The notes: generated from the sequence alone by a model not told the origin. A stretch of 64,000 nucleotides of DNA from Streptomyces sp. CBMA152 (GCF_014596475.1 NZ_MECJ01000015.1:186001-250000), one strand, 5' to 3'; shown: positions 24,718 to 35,021, counted from the stretch's first letter. Made by a program: numbers and translations.

Positions 24718-25428
24718 TTAAGGGGCTTCCAGGACCGCGGCGATTTCTGCGTGCGCGGTTTGCTGGTCCACGGTTGCCCAGGTCACGCCGTCGCGCCTCG
24801 CCTCCGCCGCTATCGTCACGCCGTTCTCGTCTGCCACCCGGCGTACGACCGTCTCCATCTCCTCGCCGTATGTCCGTACCAGCTGTCGGCGAAGCTCGTC
24901 GGCGATGTCGCGGGTGAGCCAGATCCGGGCCTCTGCCAGGGCCTCTCGGCGTGCTGGTGCGCCGTATCGCAGCAGTGTGCGCACCGTGGGGAGGGAGCCT
25001 CGGCGGGTCGCCAGGACCAGGAGTGGTTCGCCGTTCGGGCCCGGTAGGGACGGGTCGGCGCCCGCTGCCAGCAGGGCCTCGGCTGTGGCCGCGTGGCCCA
25101 GGCGTACCGCCCAGGTCATGGCAGTGAAGCCGAAGGCCTCGCGGAGGTCCGGGTGGGCGCCGGCCGCGAGCAGGGAGCGTGCGACCTCGGTGTGGCCGCC
25201 GCACGCCGCGCCGCACAGCGGCAGGTCCGACACGTCCGGGCCGCTCGCGCGTTCGGGGTCGGCGCCCGCGGCGAGGAGCAGCCGGACCGCGCCCGGCCGG
25301 TTCTCGACGGCGGCGAGATAGAGCGCGGTCGTGCCCTCCGCGTCCACGCTCTCCGCGGCCGTCCCCGACCGCAGCGCCCGCATCACCGCGTCGTCGTCAC
25401 CGGCCAGTACCGCCTCGAACAGGTCCAT
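24718..25428 (-). CDS. Ankyrin repeat protein
   Basis: 236 residues. About four ankyrin repeats span residues 1-135, with typical units such as GTTALYLAAVENRPGAVRLLL, LCGAACGGHTEVARSLL and GFTAMTWAVRLGHAATAEALL. A helical C-terminal part (ARIWLTRDIADELRRQL onward) has no recognised family. It is cytosolic by sequence. It lies 40 bases downstream of an HExxH protein on the same strand, so it could be its binding partner or inhibitor. That link is inference. Confidence 0.85.
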   Translation of the reverse strand: MDLFEAVLAGDDDAVMRALRSGTAAESVDAEGTTALYLAAVENRPGAVRLLLAAGADPERASGPDVSDLPLCGAACGGHTEVARSLLAAGAHPDLREAFGFTAMTWAVRLGHAATAEALLAAGADPSLPGPNGEPLLVLATRRGSLPTVRTLLRYGAPARREALAEARIWLTRDIADELRRQLVRTYGEEMETVVRRVADENGVTIAAEARRDGVTWATVDQQTAHAEIAAVLEAP

Positions 25429-25468
25429 ATGTCGACCTTACGTTCGAAAGCCCCGTTCATGATCATCG

Positions 25469-26377
25469 TCAGGTGTCGCACTCCAGGACCGTGCGGCACA
25501 GCCCGCACCGCGCCCGTACGCGCCCCCGCACGGGTACCCGGATCCGCTGATGACACGTCGGGCACGCGAAGCAGACCCGCAGCTCCCCGCGGTCGCTCTC
25601 GAAGGAGTACGCCGTCGTGGGCCCGGCCGGCAGGCCGCCGTTCTCGCCCGCGTACCGGCGGTCCTTGGCGTACCGCCGCCGTCCCGCCCAGCCCGCCGCC
25701 ACCAGCGGCGGCTGCTGGAGGTCGCGCCGGGCGAGGGCGAGGCCCGCCGTGTACGCGGGGTACGCCTGCGGGCTGGTGAACCACGGCGAGGGGTCCTCGT
25801 CGAACGCGGCCGCCCGCTTGGCCAGGACGTAACCGAACTCCTCCGGCGTGAGATAGCCGAGCTTCTGGCTGGAGACCCCGTCCTCCCGGAACGCGTCGAG
25901 CAGCAGCCATCCCGCGCCCAGATAGGTGGTCGCGGTGTCGGTGAGGATCTCGTTGTCGCGCGTGCCCGGGAACGAGAGGTCGAGCCGGTGCAGCAGCACA
26001 TGCGTGATCTCGTGCGCGAGCGCCGCCCCGATGTCCCGCCGGTGGCGGCGGAAGCGGTCGTTGAGCTCGATGAAGTACTCCGGCCCCGCCGCGAGTTCGA
26101 CCGCCGCCGCGTGCTGCATCTCGCGGAAGCCCACGATCATCCGGGCCTCCGGCAGCCGCAGGTGCTGGACGAGCGCCCGGGCCACCCGCTGGGCCCCGAG
26201 ATGCAGGTCGTCCTGGTCGGCGAAGGCCACGTCGGCGGGCAGCACGCTCGTCGCGTACGACTGGAGCCCGTCGTACGACAGCCGCTTGTGCAGTGCGGTG
26301 ATCGCCGCCCGCACGGTGTCGAGGTGCGGATACCCGTGGACGACCGGACTGGACCCGGCCGCGCTCTCGTGGGACAC
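25469..26377 (-). CDS. HExxH metallopeptidase-like protein with zinc ribbon
   Basis: 302 residues from the GTG at 26377, behind gggggtg. The longer open frame upstream is non-coding by its composition. The central motif AHEITHVLLH (His122, Glu123, His126) is a zincin active site. The C-terminus holds a zinc ribbon with CPTC (272-275) and CGLC (291-294). There is no signal peptide, so it should act in the cytosol, unusual for a Streptomyces zinc protease. The segment between (ILTDTATTYLGAGWLLLDAF) could supply the third ligand. I cannot place it in a named family. It is followed by an ankyrin gene on the same strand. Confidence 0.7.
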   Translation of the reverse strand: MSHESAAGSSPVVHGYPHLDTVRAAITALHKRLSYDGLQSYATSVLPADVAFADQDDLHLGAQRVARALVQHLRLPEARMIVGFREMQHAAAVELAAGPEYFIELNDRFRRHRRDIGAALAHEITHVLLHRLDLSFPGTRDNEILTDTATTYLGAGWLLLDAFREDGVSSQKLGYLTPEEFGYVLAKRAAAFDEDPSPWFTSPQAYPAYTAGLALARRDLQQPPLVAAGWAGRRRYAKDRRYAGENGGLPAGPTTAYSFESDRGELRVCFACPTCHQRIRVPVRGRVRARCGLCRTVLECDT

Positions 26378-26549
26378 GCTGGCACCCCCGTACGACGGTG
26401 AACCGGCCTCCACTGTACGGCGATCGTCGCCCGGCGGGGGGTTTCGCACACCTGGCCGGAAAGTGCTCCTTGTAACGGGTACGGCGGGCTCCGGATAATC
26501 CTCGGACACGCTTTGACGCGCCCATGACATGTGCTGCGTTCCGTGGTGA

Positions 26550-27389
<840 letters not shown>

Positions 27390-27409
27390 TGGTCTGATCG
27401 CCTTTGTGG

Positions 27410-27439
27410 CCGGACGCCCGGAAATTTGCGGGCGTCCGG
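27410..27439 (+). terminator. Terminator after the trypsin gene
   Basis: A perfect 11-bp stem (27410-27420 with 27429-27439) closes an 8-base loop, 20 bases after the stop. It has no T-run, as is usual for Streptomyces hairpin terminators. Confidence 0.75.
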
Positions 27440-27461
27440 TCGAACCTGGTCATATAGGGAC

Positions 27462-28115
27462 ATGCCGATCACAGTGGTCATCGCGGACGACCAGGAGATG
27501 GTCAGGACCGGGTTCCGCATGATCCTGGAGAGCCGGTCCGACATCGAGGTCCTGGACGACGTCCCGGACGGACCGGCCGCGCTCGCGGCGGTCGACCGGC
27601 TCGACCCGGACGTCCTGCTCCTCGACATCCGGATGCCCGGCCTCGACGGCCTGGAGGTGACCCGGCGGCTCTCGGGCCGCGAGCGCCCGCGCATCGTCAT
27701 CGTCACCACCTTCGACCTGGACGAGTACGTCCACGCCGCCCTGCACGGCGGCGCCTCGGGCTTCCTGCTCAAGGACGCCAGCCCCGAGATGCTGGTCGAG
27801 GCGGTCCGGGCGGCCGCCGCCGGTGACTCCCTGGTCTCCCCGGCGATCACCGTCCGGCTCCTGAAGGAGCTCGCCACCGCCCGGCCCACCGGATCGGTGC
27901 GCCGCCCCGCCGAACCCCTCACCGAGCGCGAACGCGATGTCGTACGCTGCCTGGCGCGCGGCGCCACCAACGCCGAGATCGCCTCCGACCTGTACGTCTC
28001 CCTCTCCACCGTGAAGACCCATCTGGCCAATGTGCAGGGCAAGCTCGGGGCCCGGAACCGGGTGGAGATCGCCGCCTGGGCCTGGGAGAGCGGCCTGGCC
28101 ACGGGCGCGGCGTGA
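27462..28115 (+). CDS. NarL/LuxR-family response regulator
   Basis: 217 residues from the ATG at 27462. The receiver domain has Asp55 in LLLDIRMP as the phosphate acceptor, with Asp9/Asp10 and Lys in FLLKDASP. The C-terminal LuxR-type helix-turn-helix reads PLTERERDVVRCLARGATNAEIASDLYVSLSTVKTHLANV. Its stop overlaps the start of the histidine kinase gene (GTGA). It binds DNA as a phosphorylated dimer. The target genes are not evident; the trypsin upstream is separated by a terminator. Confidence 0.93.
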   Translation: MPITVVIADDQEMVRTGFRMILESRSDIEVLDDVPDGPAALAAVDRLDPDVLLLDIRMPGLDGLEVTRRLSGRERPRIVIVTTFDLDEYVHAALHGGASGFLLKDASPEMLVEAVRAAAAGDSLVSPAITVRLLKELATARPTGSVRRPAEPLTERERDVVRCLARGATNAEIASDLYVSLSTVKTHLANVQGKLGARNRVEIAAWAWESGLATGAA

Positions 28116-29251
28116 GCCCCGTACGCACCTGGCTGCGCACCCATCCGCACGCGGCCGAGGCCGCCCGCGTGGCGCTCGCCGCGGTCCTCGTCGGCCTGGT
28201 GGTCTTCGAGGGCCTGGCCCTTGCCCGCCAGCCCACCCGGCCGCACGCCATCGTCTGGGCCTCGGGCCTGGTGGTCTGCCTGTGCGCGCTGCCGTGGCCC
28301 CGGGTGTCGTTGGTCGTACGGGCGTGGGCCGCGGCGGCCGTCACCTGGACCGCGACGGGGCTGATGTTCCTCGACCGGCCGGAGATCGTCTGGGGGATGG
28401 GCGAGGCGTTGGCGCTGCTTGTTCTGCTGTCGGCGGTGCTGCTGCGGGCGCCCTCGCGCACCGCCGCCGTCCTCGGCCCGCTGCTCGGGCTCGGCTGTAC
28501 GGCGGTGCCGGTGCGGGATGCCTCGCCTGGCCGGTTCACCCTGCTGTTCGCGGTGCTGACGGTGGTGGTCAGCGCGTACTCGCTGCTGCTGCGCGCCCAG
28601 TCCTGGCAGCGCGTGCGCGATCTTCAGGCCGTACGTCAGGCCGAGCGCATCGAACTCGCGCGTGAACTGCACGACTTGATCGCCCACCATGTCACCGGCA
28701 TCGTCGTGCAGGCCCGCGCGGCCCGGTTCACCTCGGTGGAGGGGCAGCGGGCCGCCGAGACCTTCGGCCTGATCGAGGAGGCGGGGGGTGAGGCGCTGAG
28801 TGCGATGCGGCGTCTGGTGCGGGTGTTGCGTGCGGGCGACCCCGAGACCGAGCCGGTCGCGGGCCTCGCCCAGATCCGCGAACTGGCCGACCGCTTCTCC
28901 CTCGCGGGCCCGCCGGCCGTCCTGCACGTCGAGCCCGGCCTGGAGGAGCGTGTGCCCGGCGAGATCGCGGCCGCCGCGTACCGCGTGGTGCGTGAGGCTC
29001 TGACGAACGTCCGCAAGCATGCGGGGGATGCGAGTGCGGTGCGGGTGGGGTTGCGCGTGGTCGACGGCGGCCTGGAGGTCCGCGTCGCCGACGACGGCTC
29101 CCGTGCGGTCCGCCTCCCGCTCTCCGCCCGGGGCGACGGCTTCGGCCTCGCCGGCCTGGCTGAGCGGGTGACGGCGCTGGGCGGCGAGTTGACGGCGGGC
29201 CCGTCGCCGGAGGGCGGGTGGTTGGTGCTGGCGGTCCTGCCGCTGGAGTGA
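28112..29251 (+). CDS. Sensor histidine kinase (HisKA_3/NarX-like)
   Basis: 379 residues. Four to five membrane spans fill residues 15-160 with very short loops, so the sensed signal is probably in the membrane. The dimerisation helix has the phospho-acceptor His187 in ELARELHDLIAHHVTG. The ATPase domain has the N-box in VVREALTNVRKHAG and a glycine-rich GDGFGLAGLAERV. The GTG overlaps the response regulator stop, and the two form one system. The stimulus is unknown. Confidence 0.92.
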   Translation: MSPVRTWLRTHPHAAEAARVALAAVLVGLVVFEGLALARQPTRPHAIVWASGLVVCLCALPWPRVSLVVRAWAAAAVTWTATGLMFLDRPEIVWGMGEALALLVLLSAVLLRAPSRTAAVLGPLLGLGCTAVPVRDASPGRFTLLFAVLTVVVSAYSLLLRAQSWQRVRDLQAVRQAERIELARELHDLIAHHVTGIVVQARAARFTSVEGQRAAETFGLIEEAGGEALSAMRRLVRVLRAGDPETEPVAGLAQIRELADRFSLAGPPAVLHVEPGLEERVPGEIAAAAYRVVREALTNVRKHAGDASAVRVGLRVVDGGLEVRVADDGSRAVRLPLSARGDGFGLAGLAERVTALGGELTAGPSPEGGWLVLAVLPLE

Positions 29252-29630
29252 GGCGGTCATTCATCTGCGGCTCGCCGGTGGCTGATCGCGCAGTTCCCCG
29301 CGCCCCTAAAGCACGCGGTCAGTTCGGGTGCGGGTCGGTGGGGGCTTGTCGCGCAGTTCCCCGCGCCCCCTAGGTAGTCCGCCGCACCCGGAAACTTGGC
29401 TCGGCCACAGGCCTTTAGGGGCGCGGGGAACTGCGCGACAAGCCACCGTCAAGGCGCACTGACGCACCGACGGAACCCCCACGGCGAATAGGGGCGCGGG
29501 GAACTGCGCGATCAGCCAGCCACGGTCCGCGGACGAACAAGTCCAACACCCCCCTCCCCTTTGTCCATGGGCGCGCCCACACCCCCCGGCCCAAGGTGAC
29601 CGCACCGACCCCCCGGCGCAAGGAGGAAGC
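29252..29630. other. Gene-free region with four repeat copies and the GH101 leader
   Basis: 379 bases with no gene. They hold four exact copies of the 19-bp element: + at 29288-29306 and 29351-29369, - at 29418-29436 and 29491-29509. The + pair and - pair face each other, so a long nested hairpin is possible and should stop transcription from the kinase gene. The last 120 bases carry the GH101 promoter region, including the CTTTGTCCATGG box and a strong ribosome site. Confidence 0.85.
29559..29570 (+). promoter_or_regulatory. Shared box CTTTGTCCATGG upstream of GH101
   Basis: This 12-base sequence lies 61 bases before the GH101 start. It recurs exactly, on the opposite strand, in the GH35-araC promoter gap at 35084-35095. 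It may be a binding site for the AraC-type regulator encoded at 35166. No promoter elements could be assigned around it. Confidence 0.45.
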
Positions 29631-32600
29631 GTGGACGCCGAAGTACGCGGACCGAAGCGGAGGACGGTGGTCGCGGCCACCGCGCTGGCCGGGGCCGGGG
29701 TCGCCCTCGGGGCACCCGGCACAGCCGGCGCGGCCGAAGAGTGCGTCATCCGCTCCCGCGACCTGGACGTACGCGTCGACCCCGCGTTCCCCCGCGTGAT
29801 CTCGTACACCGACCGAATGACCGGCGCCCGGCTGTACGGACAGGAGGACCCCGTCCAGGACGTCCTCATCGACGGCGCACCCCACACCCCCCACGTCACA
29901 GCCCACCCGACCCGCGACCACATCACGTACACGCTCGCGTTCGACAACGGCACCGAGATCCGCGCGGACATCCGCGTCGACGGACAACGAGTCCACTGGC
30001 GGATCACCCGCATCCACGACACCCCCGCGCTACGGATCGGCACGATCCAGATCCCCGGCCTCGCCCTGCTCTCCGTACGCGACGACCAGCCCGGCGCCGC
30101 GCTGCTCGCCGCCAAGATCCAGCTGGACAAGGCGAAGAGCGGCGACACCCTCGTCACGGTCACCCCACACACCGCCCCGGACCCCGCGCCCATCGGCTGC
30201 GCGTACGCCGTCGTCGCGCACGACACCCTCGGCGGCGCGATCGAGACCAACACCGTCTACGACAAGCCCGACAGCGCCGCCGGAACCACCTGGGAGAACG
30301 GGCGGCTGTGGCGCCGGACGGTGCAGCGGGACGGTCACGTCACGGCACAGCTCGTCCCTGGCCAGTGGACGCACCGCGCGGCGACCGCCCCGGTCGAGGC
30401 CACCGAGCCACTGCCGTACGCCACCGTGATCATCACAAGGGGCCGGGGCGGCGGCAACGCAGTCGACTGGCAGGACGCGGCGACCGCGCTGCGCGAGATC
30501 ATGGTGACCCCGCTCGGCGCCGACGAACAGCATCTGCGCGTCGTCCCGCACATCCCCTTCAACTTCGCCTCACAGGCGACCAACCCGTTCCTCGCCACCC
30601 TCGACAACGTCAAGCGGATCTCGCTCGCCACCGACGGCCTGCGCCAGTTCACCCTGCTCAAGGGCTATCAGTCCGAGGGCCACGACTCCGCCCACCCCGA
30701 CTACGCGGGCAACTACAACGCACGCGCGGGCGGCCTCGCGGACCTCAACTTCCTGGTGCGCGAGGGCCGCAAGTGGAACAGCGACTTCGCGGTCCACGTC
30801 AACGCCACCGAGTCGTACCCCGTCGCCCACGCCTTCTCCGAGACGCTGGTCGACAAGAAGAACCAGCAGTGGGACTGGCTCGACCAGTCGTACCGCATCG
30901 ACCAGCGCCGCGACCTGGTCTCCGGCGACATCGCACGGCGCTTCGCCCAGCTGCGCCGGGACGCGGACCCGGCCCTCAACGCGCTCTACCTCGACGTCTT
31001 CCGCGAGTCCGGCTGGACCTCCGACCGCCTCCAGCGCGCCCTGCGCGACCAGGGCTGGCTGGTCGCCTCGGAGTGGGGGCACGGCCTGGAGCGCTCCTCG
31101 CTCTGGTCGCACTGGGCGAACGAGACCGACTACGGCGGCGACACCTCGCGCGGCATCAACTCCCGGCTGATCCGGTTCCTGCGCAACCACCAGAAGGACG
31201 TGTTCGCCAACAAATGGCCGACCCTGCTCGGTCATGTCCATATGGGCAACTTCGAGGGCTGGGTCGGCAAGACCGACTGGACGGCGTTCTACCGGCTGAT
31301 CTGGACCGAGTCGCTGCCCGCCAAGTACCTCCAGGCGTATCCGATCCGGCGCTGGAACGACCACGAGATCACCTTCTTCGGCCCGACCGCCACCTCCGTC
31401 TCCGACACGGACGGCGTCCGCCGGATCACCACGGACGCGCGCGTGGTGTACGACGGCGGTTCCTATCTGCTGCCCTGGGATCCCCGCAGCGCGCTGGATC
31501 CGGCGAAGCTCTACCACTACAACCCGGCTGGCGGGACGACGAGTTGGCGCCTGCCGCGCGGCTGGGCCGGATCGCGGTCGGTGGCCCTGTACCGCCTGAC
31601 CGACCAGGGCCGGGTGTACGTACGCGATCTTCCGGTCCGCGCCGGGAGCGTCACCGTCGACGCGGAGGCCGCCCAGCCGTACGTCGTCTACCGCGACCGT
31701 GTCACCGCCCGCCGCCCCGACTGGGGCCAGGGCACCCCCCTGCACGACCCCGGTTTCAACTCCGGCTCCCTGGACGGCTGGACGGTCAGCGGCCCCGCGT
31801 CCGTGCGCCGCAGCGAGCTCGGCGACTACGAGCTGGTGATCGGCGCGGGTGCGGCGGCCGCCGTCGGCCAACGCCTCAGCCGCCTCGCCCCCGGACAGTA
31901 CGCGGCGTCCGTGCAGGTCGAGGTGGGGGAGCGGGCGGACGAGCGGCGCACGGCGGCCCTGGAGGTCCGCACCGCCGACGGCGTCACCGCGCGCAACTGG
32001 ACGCGGGCCTCCACGGCGGGCAACTACGTGGCCGCCGACCGCAAGCACGGCACCCGATTCCAGCGGATGTTCACGTACTTCACCGTCCCGGAAGGCGGCG
32101 GGCCGGTCGAGCTGACCTTGCGTGCGGAGGCCGGGAGCGCCCGGGTGCGGTTCGACAACGTACGGATCGTCGCCGCGCGCCGCACCGCCAAGGCGGGCAC
32201 GCTCGCGTACGAGGACTTCGAGAACGTGCCGCAGGGCTGGGGCGTCTTCGTCAAGGGCGACGCGGGCGGCGCCACCGACCCGCGCACGCACATCGCGCAG
32301 CGGCACGCGCCGTACACCCAGCGCGGCTGGAACGGCAAGGCGATCGACGATGTGATCGACGGCGGTCAGTCGCTGAAGTCGCGTGGCGAGAACGACGGCC
32401 TGGTCTACCGGACGGTTCCGTTCACCGTCCGGTTCGTCCCGGGTAAGCGCTATCGCGTCGCGTTCCGGTACGAGAGCGAGAAGGCGGGTCAGTACGCCTG
32501 GATCACCGGCGTCGACGACGGCTCGGCGACGCGCGAGCTGAGCCGCGAAGCACTCCCGACGGTGAACGAACCGACCGTGTACGCCTATGAGTTCACGGCT

Positions 32601-32696
32601 CCGGCGGCCGGTGAGGCGTGGGTCGGGCTGCGCAAGGCCGGCGACGACGGGACGGCGGAGTTCGTGCTCGACGCCTTCGAGGTGCGCGAGGTCTGA
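29631..32696 (+). CDS. GH101 endo-alpha-N-acetylgalactosaminidase
   Basis: 1021 residues. The GTG start at 29631 has a near-perfect ribosome site (aaggagga). The N-terminus is a Tat signal with the twin Arg in PKRRTVVAATAL. The catalytic TIM barrel of GH101 lies in the middle; likely nucleophile Asp455 in LYLDVF and acid/base Glu481 in VASEWGHG, by analogy with EngBF of Bifidobacterium. C-terminal galactose-binding-like domains follow, including DPGFNSGSLDGWTVSG and an AYEDFENVPQGWG segment. The enzyme releases the Gal-GalNAc core from O-glycosylated proteins outside the cell. A GH35 galactosidase lies 0.6 kb downstream and may process the product. The family is very likely; exact specificity is not shown. 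Confidence 0.9.
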   Translation: MDAEVRGPKRRTVVAATALAGAGVALGAPGTAGAAEECVIRSRDLDVRVDPAFPRVISYTDRMTGARLYGQEDPVQDVLIDGAPHTPHVTAHPTRDHITYTLAFDNGTEIRADIRVDGQRVHWRITRIHDTPALRIGTIQIPGLALLSVRDDQPGAALLAAKIQLDKAKSGDTLVTVTPHTAPDPAPIGCAYAVVAHDTLGGAIETNTVYDKPDSAAGTTWENGRLWRRTVQRDGHVTAQLVPGQWTHRAATAPVEATEPLPYATVIITRGRGGGNAVDWQDAATALREIMVTPLGADEQHLRVVPHIPFNFASQATNPFLATLDNVKRISLATDGLRQFTLLKGYQSEGHDSAHPDYAGNYNARAGGLADLNFLVREGRKWNSDFAVHVNATESYPVAHAFSETLVDKKNQQWDWLDQSYRIDQRRDLVSGDIARRFAQLRRDADPALNALYLDVFRESGWTSDRLQRALRDQGWLVASEWGHGLERSSLWSHWANETDYGGDTSRGINSRLIRFLRNHQKDVFANKWPTLLGHVHMGNFEGWVGKTDWTAFYRLIWTESLPAKYLQAYPIRRWNDHEITFFGPTATSVSDTDGVRRITTDARVVYDGGSYLLPWDPRSALDPAKLYHYNPAGGTTSWRLPRGWAGSRSVALYRLTDQGRVYVRDLPVRAGSVTVDAEAAQPYVVYRDRVTARRPDWGQGTPLHDPGFNSGSLDGWTVSGPASVRRSELGDYELVIGAGAAAAVGQRLSRLAPGQYAASVQVEVGERADERRTAALEVRTADGVTARNWTRASTAGNYVAADRKHGTRFQRMFTYFTVPEGGGPVELTLRAEAGSARVRFDNVRIVAARRTAKAGTLAYEDFENVPQGWGVFVKGDAGGATDPRTHIAQRHAPYTQRGWNGKAIDDVIDGGQSLKSRGENDGLVYRTVPFTVRFVPGKRYRVAFRYESEKAGQYAWITGVDDGSATRELSREALPTVNEPTVYAYEFTAPAAGEAWVGLRKAGDDGTAEFVLDAFEVREV

Positions 32697-32705
32697 CGGG
32701 AGGGA

Positions 32706-32744
32706 CGCGGGCCGCCCCGATGCGAGGGGGCGGGGCGGCCCGCG
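32706..32744. terminator. Bidirectional terminator between GH101 and the NCS-like gene
   Basis: A 13-bp perfect GC stem (32706-32718 with 32732-32744) and 13-base loop sit between convergent genes, 10 bases after the GH101 stop. Confidence 0.75.
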
Positions 32745-32792
32745 GGATTCACATGATCAGGAGGAGATCACGGGCTTGTTGAGGCAGTGTGC

Positions 32793-33209
32793 TTACTTGA
32801 AGGCGATCGTCTGGACCGTGTTGCCGGTGGTCTGCTCCCAGGCGGTGATGTTGCACTGCGTGGTGGCGCAGTCCACGGTGACGTCCTTGCCCGTGGACCA
32901 GTCCTTGGCCGTGAAGGCCTTCGCGACGTTGTAGCTCAGCGAGACGGCGCCGCTGGCGTCGGCGGTGAGGTACTTGACATCGGTGGAACAGACGGTGGCC
33001 GAGGCGCACTCGCCCACGTTCACAGCGGCGCCGGGCGTGTAGCCGGAGGCCGATATCGTGACCGTCTGGCCGTCGGAGAGCCCGGTGTTCGGGGTCACCG
33101 AGATGGCGGTCGCGGCGCTCGCCGGAGTCGCGAGCAGTACGGTCGCCGCCACGGCGGCACCGGAGGCGGCCAACTTGGCGATGCGGGACCGGGTGATGAG
33201 ACCCTTCAT
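32793..33209 (-). CDS. Secreted neocarzinostatin-fold protein
   Basis: 138 residues. A signal peptide ends at about ATPASA. The mature domain of about 105 residues follows the neocarzinostatin apoprotein pattern: SVTPNTGLSDGQTVTISASGYTPGA, then two Cys pairs, C68/C74 and C114/C119. The second pair has the C-x4-C spacing of neocarzinostatin and macromomycin; the first is shorter than in those proteins. Family members carry enediyne chromophores, but no enediyne synthase or related gene is in this window. Stand-alone homologues of unknown role occur in Streptomyces, and this seems to be one. The gene points toward GH101 and has no operon partner. Confidence 0.85.
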   Translation of the reverse strand: MKGLITRSRIAKLAASGAAVAATVLLATPASAATAISVTPNTGLSDGQTVTISASGYTPGAAVNVGECASATVCSTDVKYLTADASGAVSLSYNVAKAFTAKDWSTGKDVTVDCATTQCNITAWEQTTGNTVQTIAFK

Positions 33210-33266
33210 GTCAACCTCGATGTGTGCGACGGAAGAGGGAACGCGCTTTCCTCGCGCTCTTCGAGG

Positions 33267-35021
33267 CTAGTGGAATTTCACTTCCAGATTAGTTGAATGA
33301 TCAAGCTCCAGCTCCCAAATCCATACCGTATTGGCTTGTTCCCGCAGCACCGCTCTCGGGACGCGAAGAGGCCTCTGTGGCCCGCTGGACCAGTAACGTC
33401 CGAGGTTGAATCCGTTCACCCAGGCGAAACCTCGTACCAGACCCGGAAGTTCGAGGCGGGCGTCGCCGGGTTCTTGAATGTCGAACGTGCCCTGAAACAG
33501 ACCCCGTCCGCTGTTCTCCGCAGTTGAACGGAACGGCAGCCGCCGCATCCGGTCCGCGTCCTCGAACGCGTCGAGCCGCAGCCCACGCGCGCGTACGCCG
33601 TGCAGGAACTGCCGTTCGTGGAGCACCCCGACGGTGACGCCCTTGGCTTCGCCGAGCCGGGGGCCGTAGTTGACGCGCCCCAGCGACTCCACCCACAGCT
33701 CGACCACGGCGGGCCCCGTGACCGGCTCGGGCAGCACCGCGTCGTCCTCGGTGAGCACCCCCGCCCGCACCCCGTCGACGTAGGCGACCGCCCGATCGCG
33801 CAGCCCCTCCACCCGCAGCGGATACGGCTGCCGGGGGCCCGGCACCTCGAACCGGTAGCGCACCACGCCCCGGTCCACGTCCAGCTCCTCGAACGTCGGC
33901 GGTATCCCGTACTCGCTCTCGGGCGAGCCCAGCACCTCCAGCATGTCCTCGGCGGCCACCCACTCGGTGAGCGGCACGGTGACCGGGGTGCCCAAGCTCC
34001 TTGGAGCGGGCGGGAGTTGGGGGAGTAGGCCGTCCTGGTACTCGGCGAGCACTTCCCGGAACGCCCAGAACTTCTCCGTCGGGCGGCCGCCCTCGTCGAT
34101 CGGCGCGTCGTAGTCGTACGAGGTCACGTCCGGCAGCAGCGCTCCTACATGCGCCTCGCCGTCGCGGTTGGCGCCCGACCAGCCCGCGAAGCTGGTGCCG
34201 CCGTGCGCCATATAGAGGTTGACCGAGGCGCCGCACTCCAGGATCTCGCGCAGCGCCCCGGCCGCCTCGCGCGCGTCCCGGACGACCGGTTCCGCGCCCC
34301 AGTGGTCGAACCAGCCGCACCAGAACTCCATGCACATCAGCGGCCCCTTCGGCCGATGGCGGCGCAACACCTCGAAGGCGCCGAGCGCGTCCGAGCCGAA
34401 GTTCGCGGTGGCGAGCACGCCCGGCAGCGACCCGCCGGTGAGCATGTGGTCCTCGGGCCCGTCGGAGGTGAACAGCGGTACGGCGACGCCCAGTTCCCGC
34501 AGCAGCTCGGCGAGGGCGCTCAGATACGCCTGGTCCGAGCCGTAGCTGCCGTACTCGTTCTCGACCTGCACCATGAGCACCGGGCCGCCCCGGTCGATCT
34601 GCCGCGCCACCACCTGCGGCAGCAACTCCCCGAACCAGCGCCGCACATGACCCAGATACTCCGCGTCCCGGGTGCGCACCCGCCGCCCCAGGGGGCCCGT
34701 CAGCCAGTGCGGAAGCCCGCCGTTCTCCCACTCGGCGCAGATGTACGGGCCGGGGCGCACGATCGCCCACAGCCCGGCCGCCTCGGCCGCGTCCAGGAAC
34801 CGGCCGAGCGCGCCGGGGTCGCGATAGGTGCCCGGCGCCGGCTCGTGCAGGTTCCACGGAACGTACGTCTCCACACAGTTGAGCCCCATCGCCCGCAGCA
34901 TCGCCAGGCGGTGGCCCCACTGGGACTCGTGCACCCGGAAGTAGTGCAGCGCCCCCGACAGCAGCCGCACCGGCCGCCCGTCCAGCAGAAAGTCCTCGTC
35001 ACCCACGGTGAAGTCAGCCAC
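33267..35021 (-). CDS. GH35 beta-galactosidase
   Basis: 584 residues from the GTG at 35021; an ATG at 35087 is possible but lacks a ribosome site and overlaps the regulatory boxes. The GH35 barrel has GGPVLMVQVENEYGSYG, where Glu156 is the acid/base, and MCMEFWCGWFDHWG, where Glu232 is the nucleophile. C-terminal jelly-roll domains end with FAWVNGFNLGRYWSSGPQRP, the usual GH35 tail. There is no signal peptide, so it is cytosolic or leaves by an unknown route. It removes terminal beta-galactose, possibly from the Gal-GalNAc made by the GH101 enzyme. It is divergent from an AraC regulator across a short promoter gap. Confidence 0.92.
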   Translation of the reverse strand: MADFTVGDEDFLLDGRPVRLLSGALHYFRVHESQWGHRLAMLRAMGLNCVETYVPWNLHEPAPGTYRDPGALGRFLDAAEAAGLWAIVRPGPYICAEWENGGLPHWLTGPLGRRVRTRDAEYLGHVRRWFGELLPQVVARQIDRGGPVLMVQVENEYGSYGSDQAYLSALAELLRELGVAVPLFTSDGPEDHMLTGGSLPGVLATANFGSDALGAFEVLRRHRPKGPLMCMEFWCGWFDHWGAEPVVRDAREAAGALREILECGASVNLYMAHGGTSFAGWSGANRDGEAHVGALLPDVTSYDYDAPIDEGGRPTEKFWAFREVLAEYQDGLLPQLPPAPRSLGTPVTVPLTEWVAAEDMLEVLGSPESEYGIPPTFEELDVDRGVVRYRFEVPGPRQPYPLRVEGLRDRAVAYVDGVRAGVLTEDDAVLPEPVTGPAVVELWVESLGRVNYGPRLGEAKGVTVGVLHERQFLHGVRARGLRLDAFEDADRMRRLPFRSTAENSGRGLFQGTFDIQEPGDARLELPGLVRGFAWVNGFNLGRYWSSGPQRPLRVPRAVLREQANTVWIWELELDHSTNLEVKFH

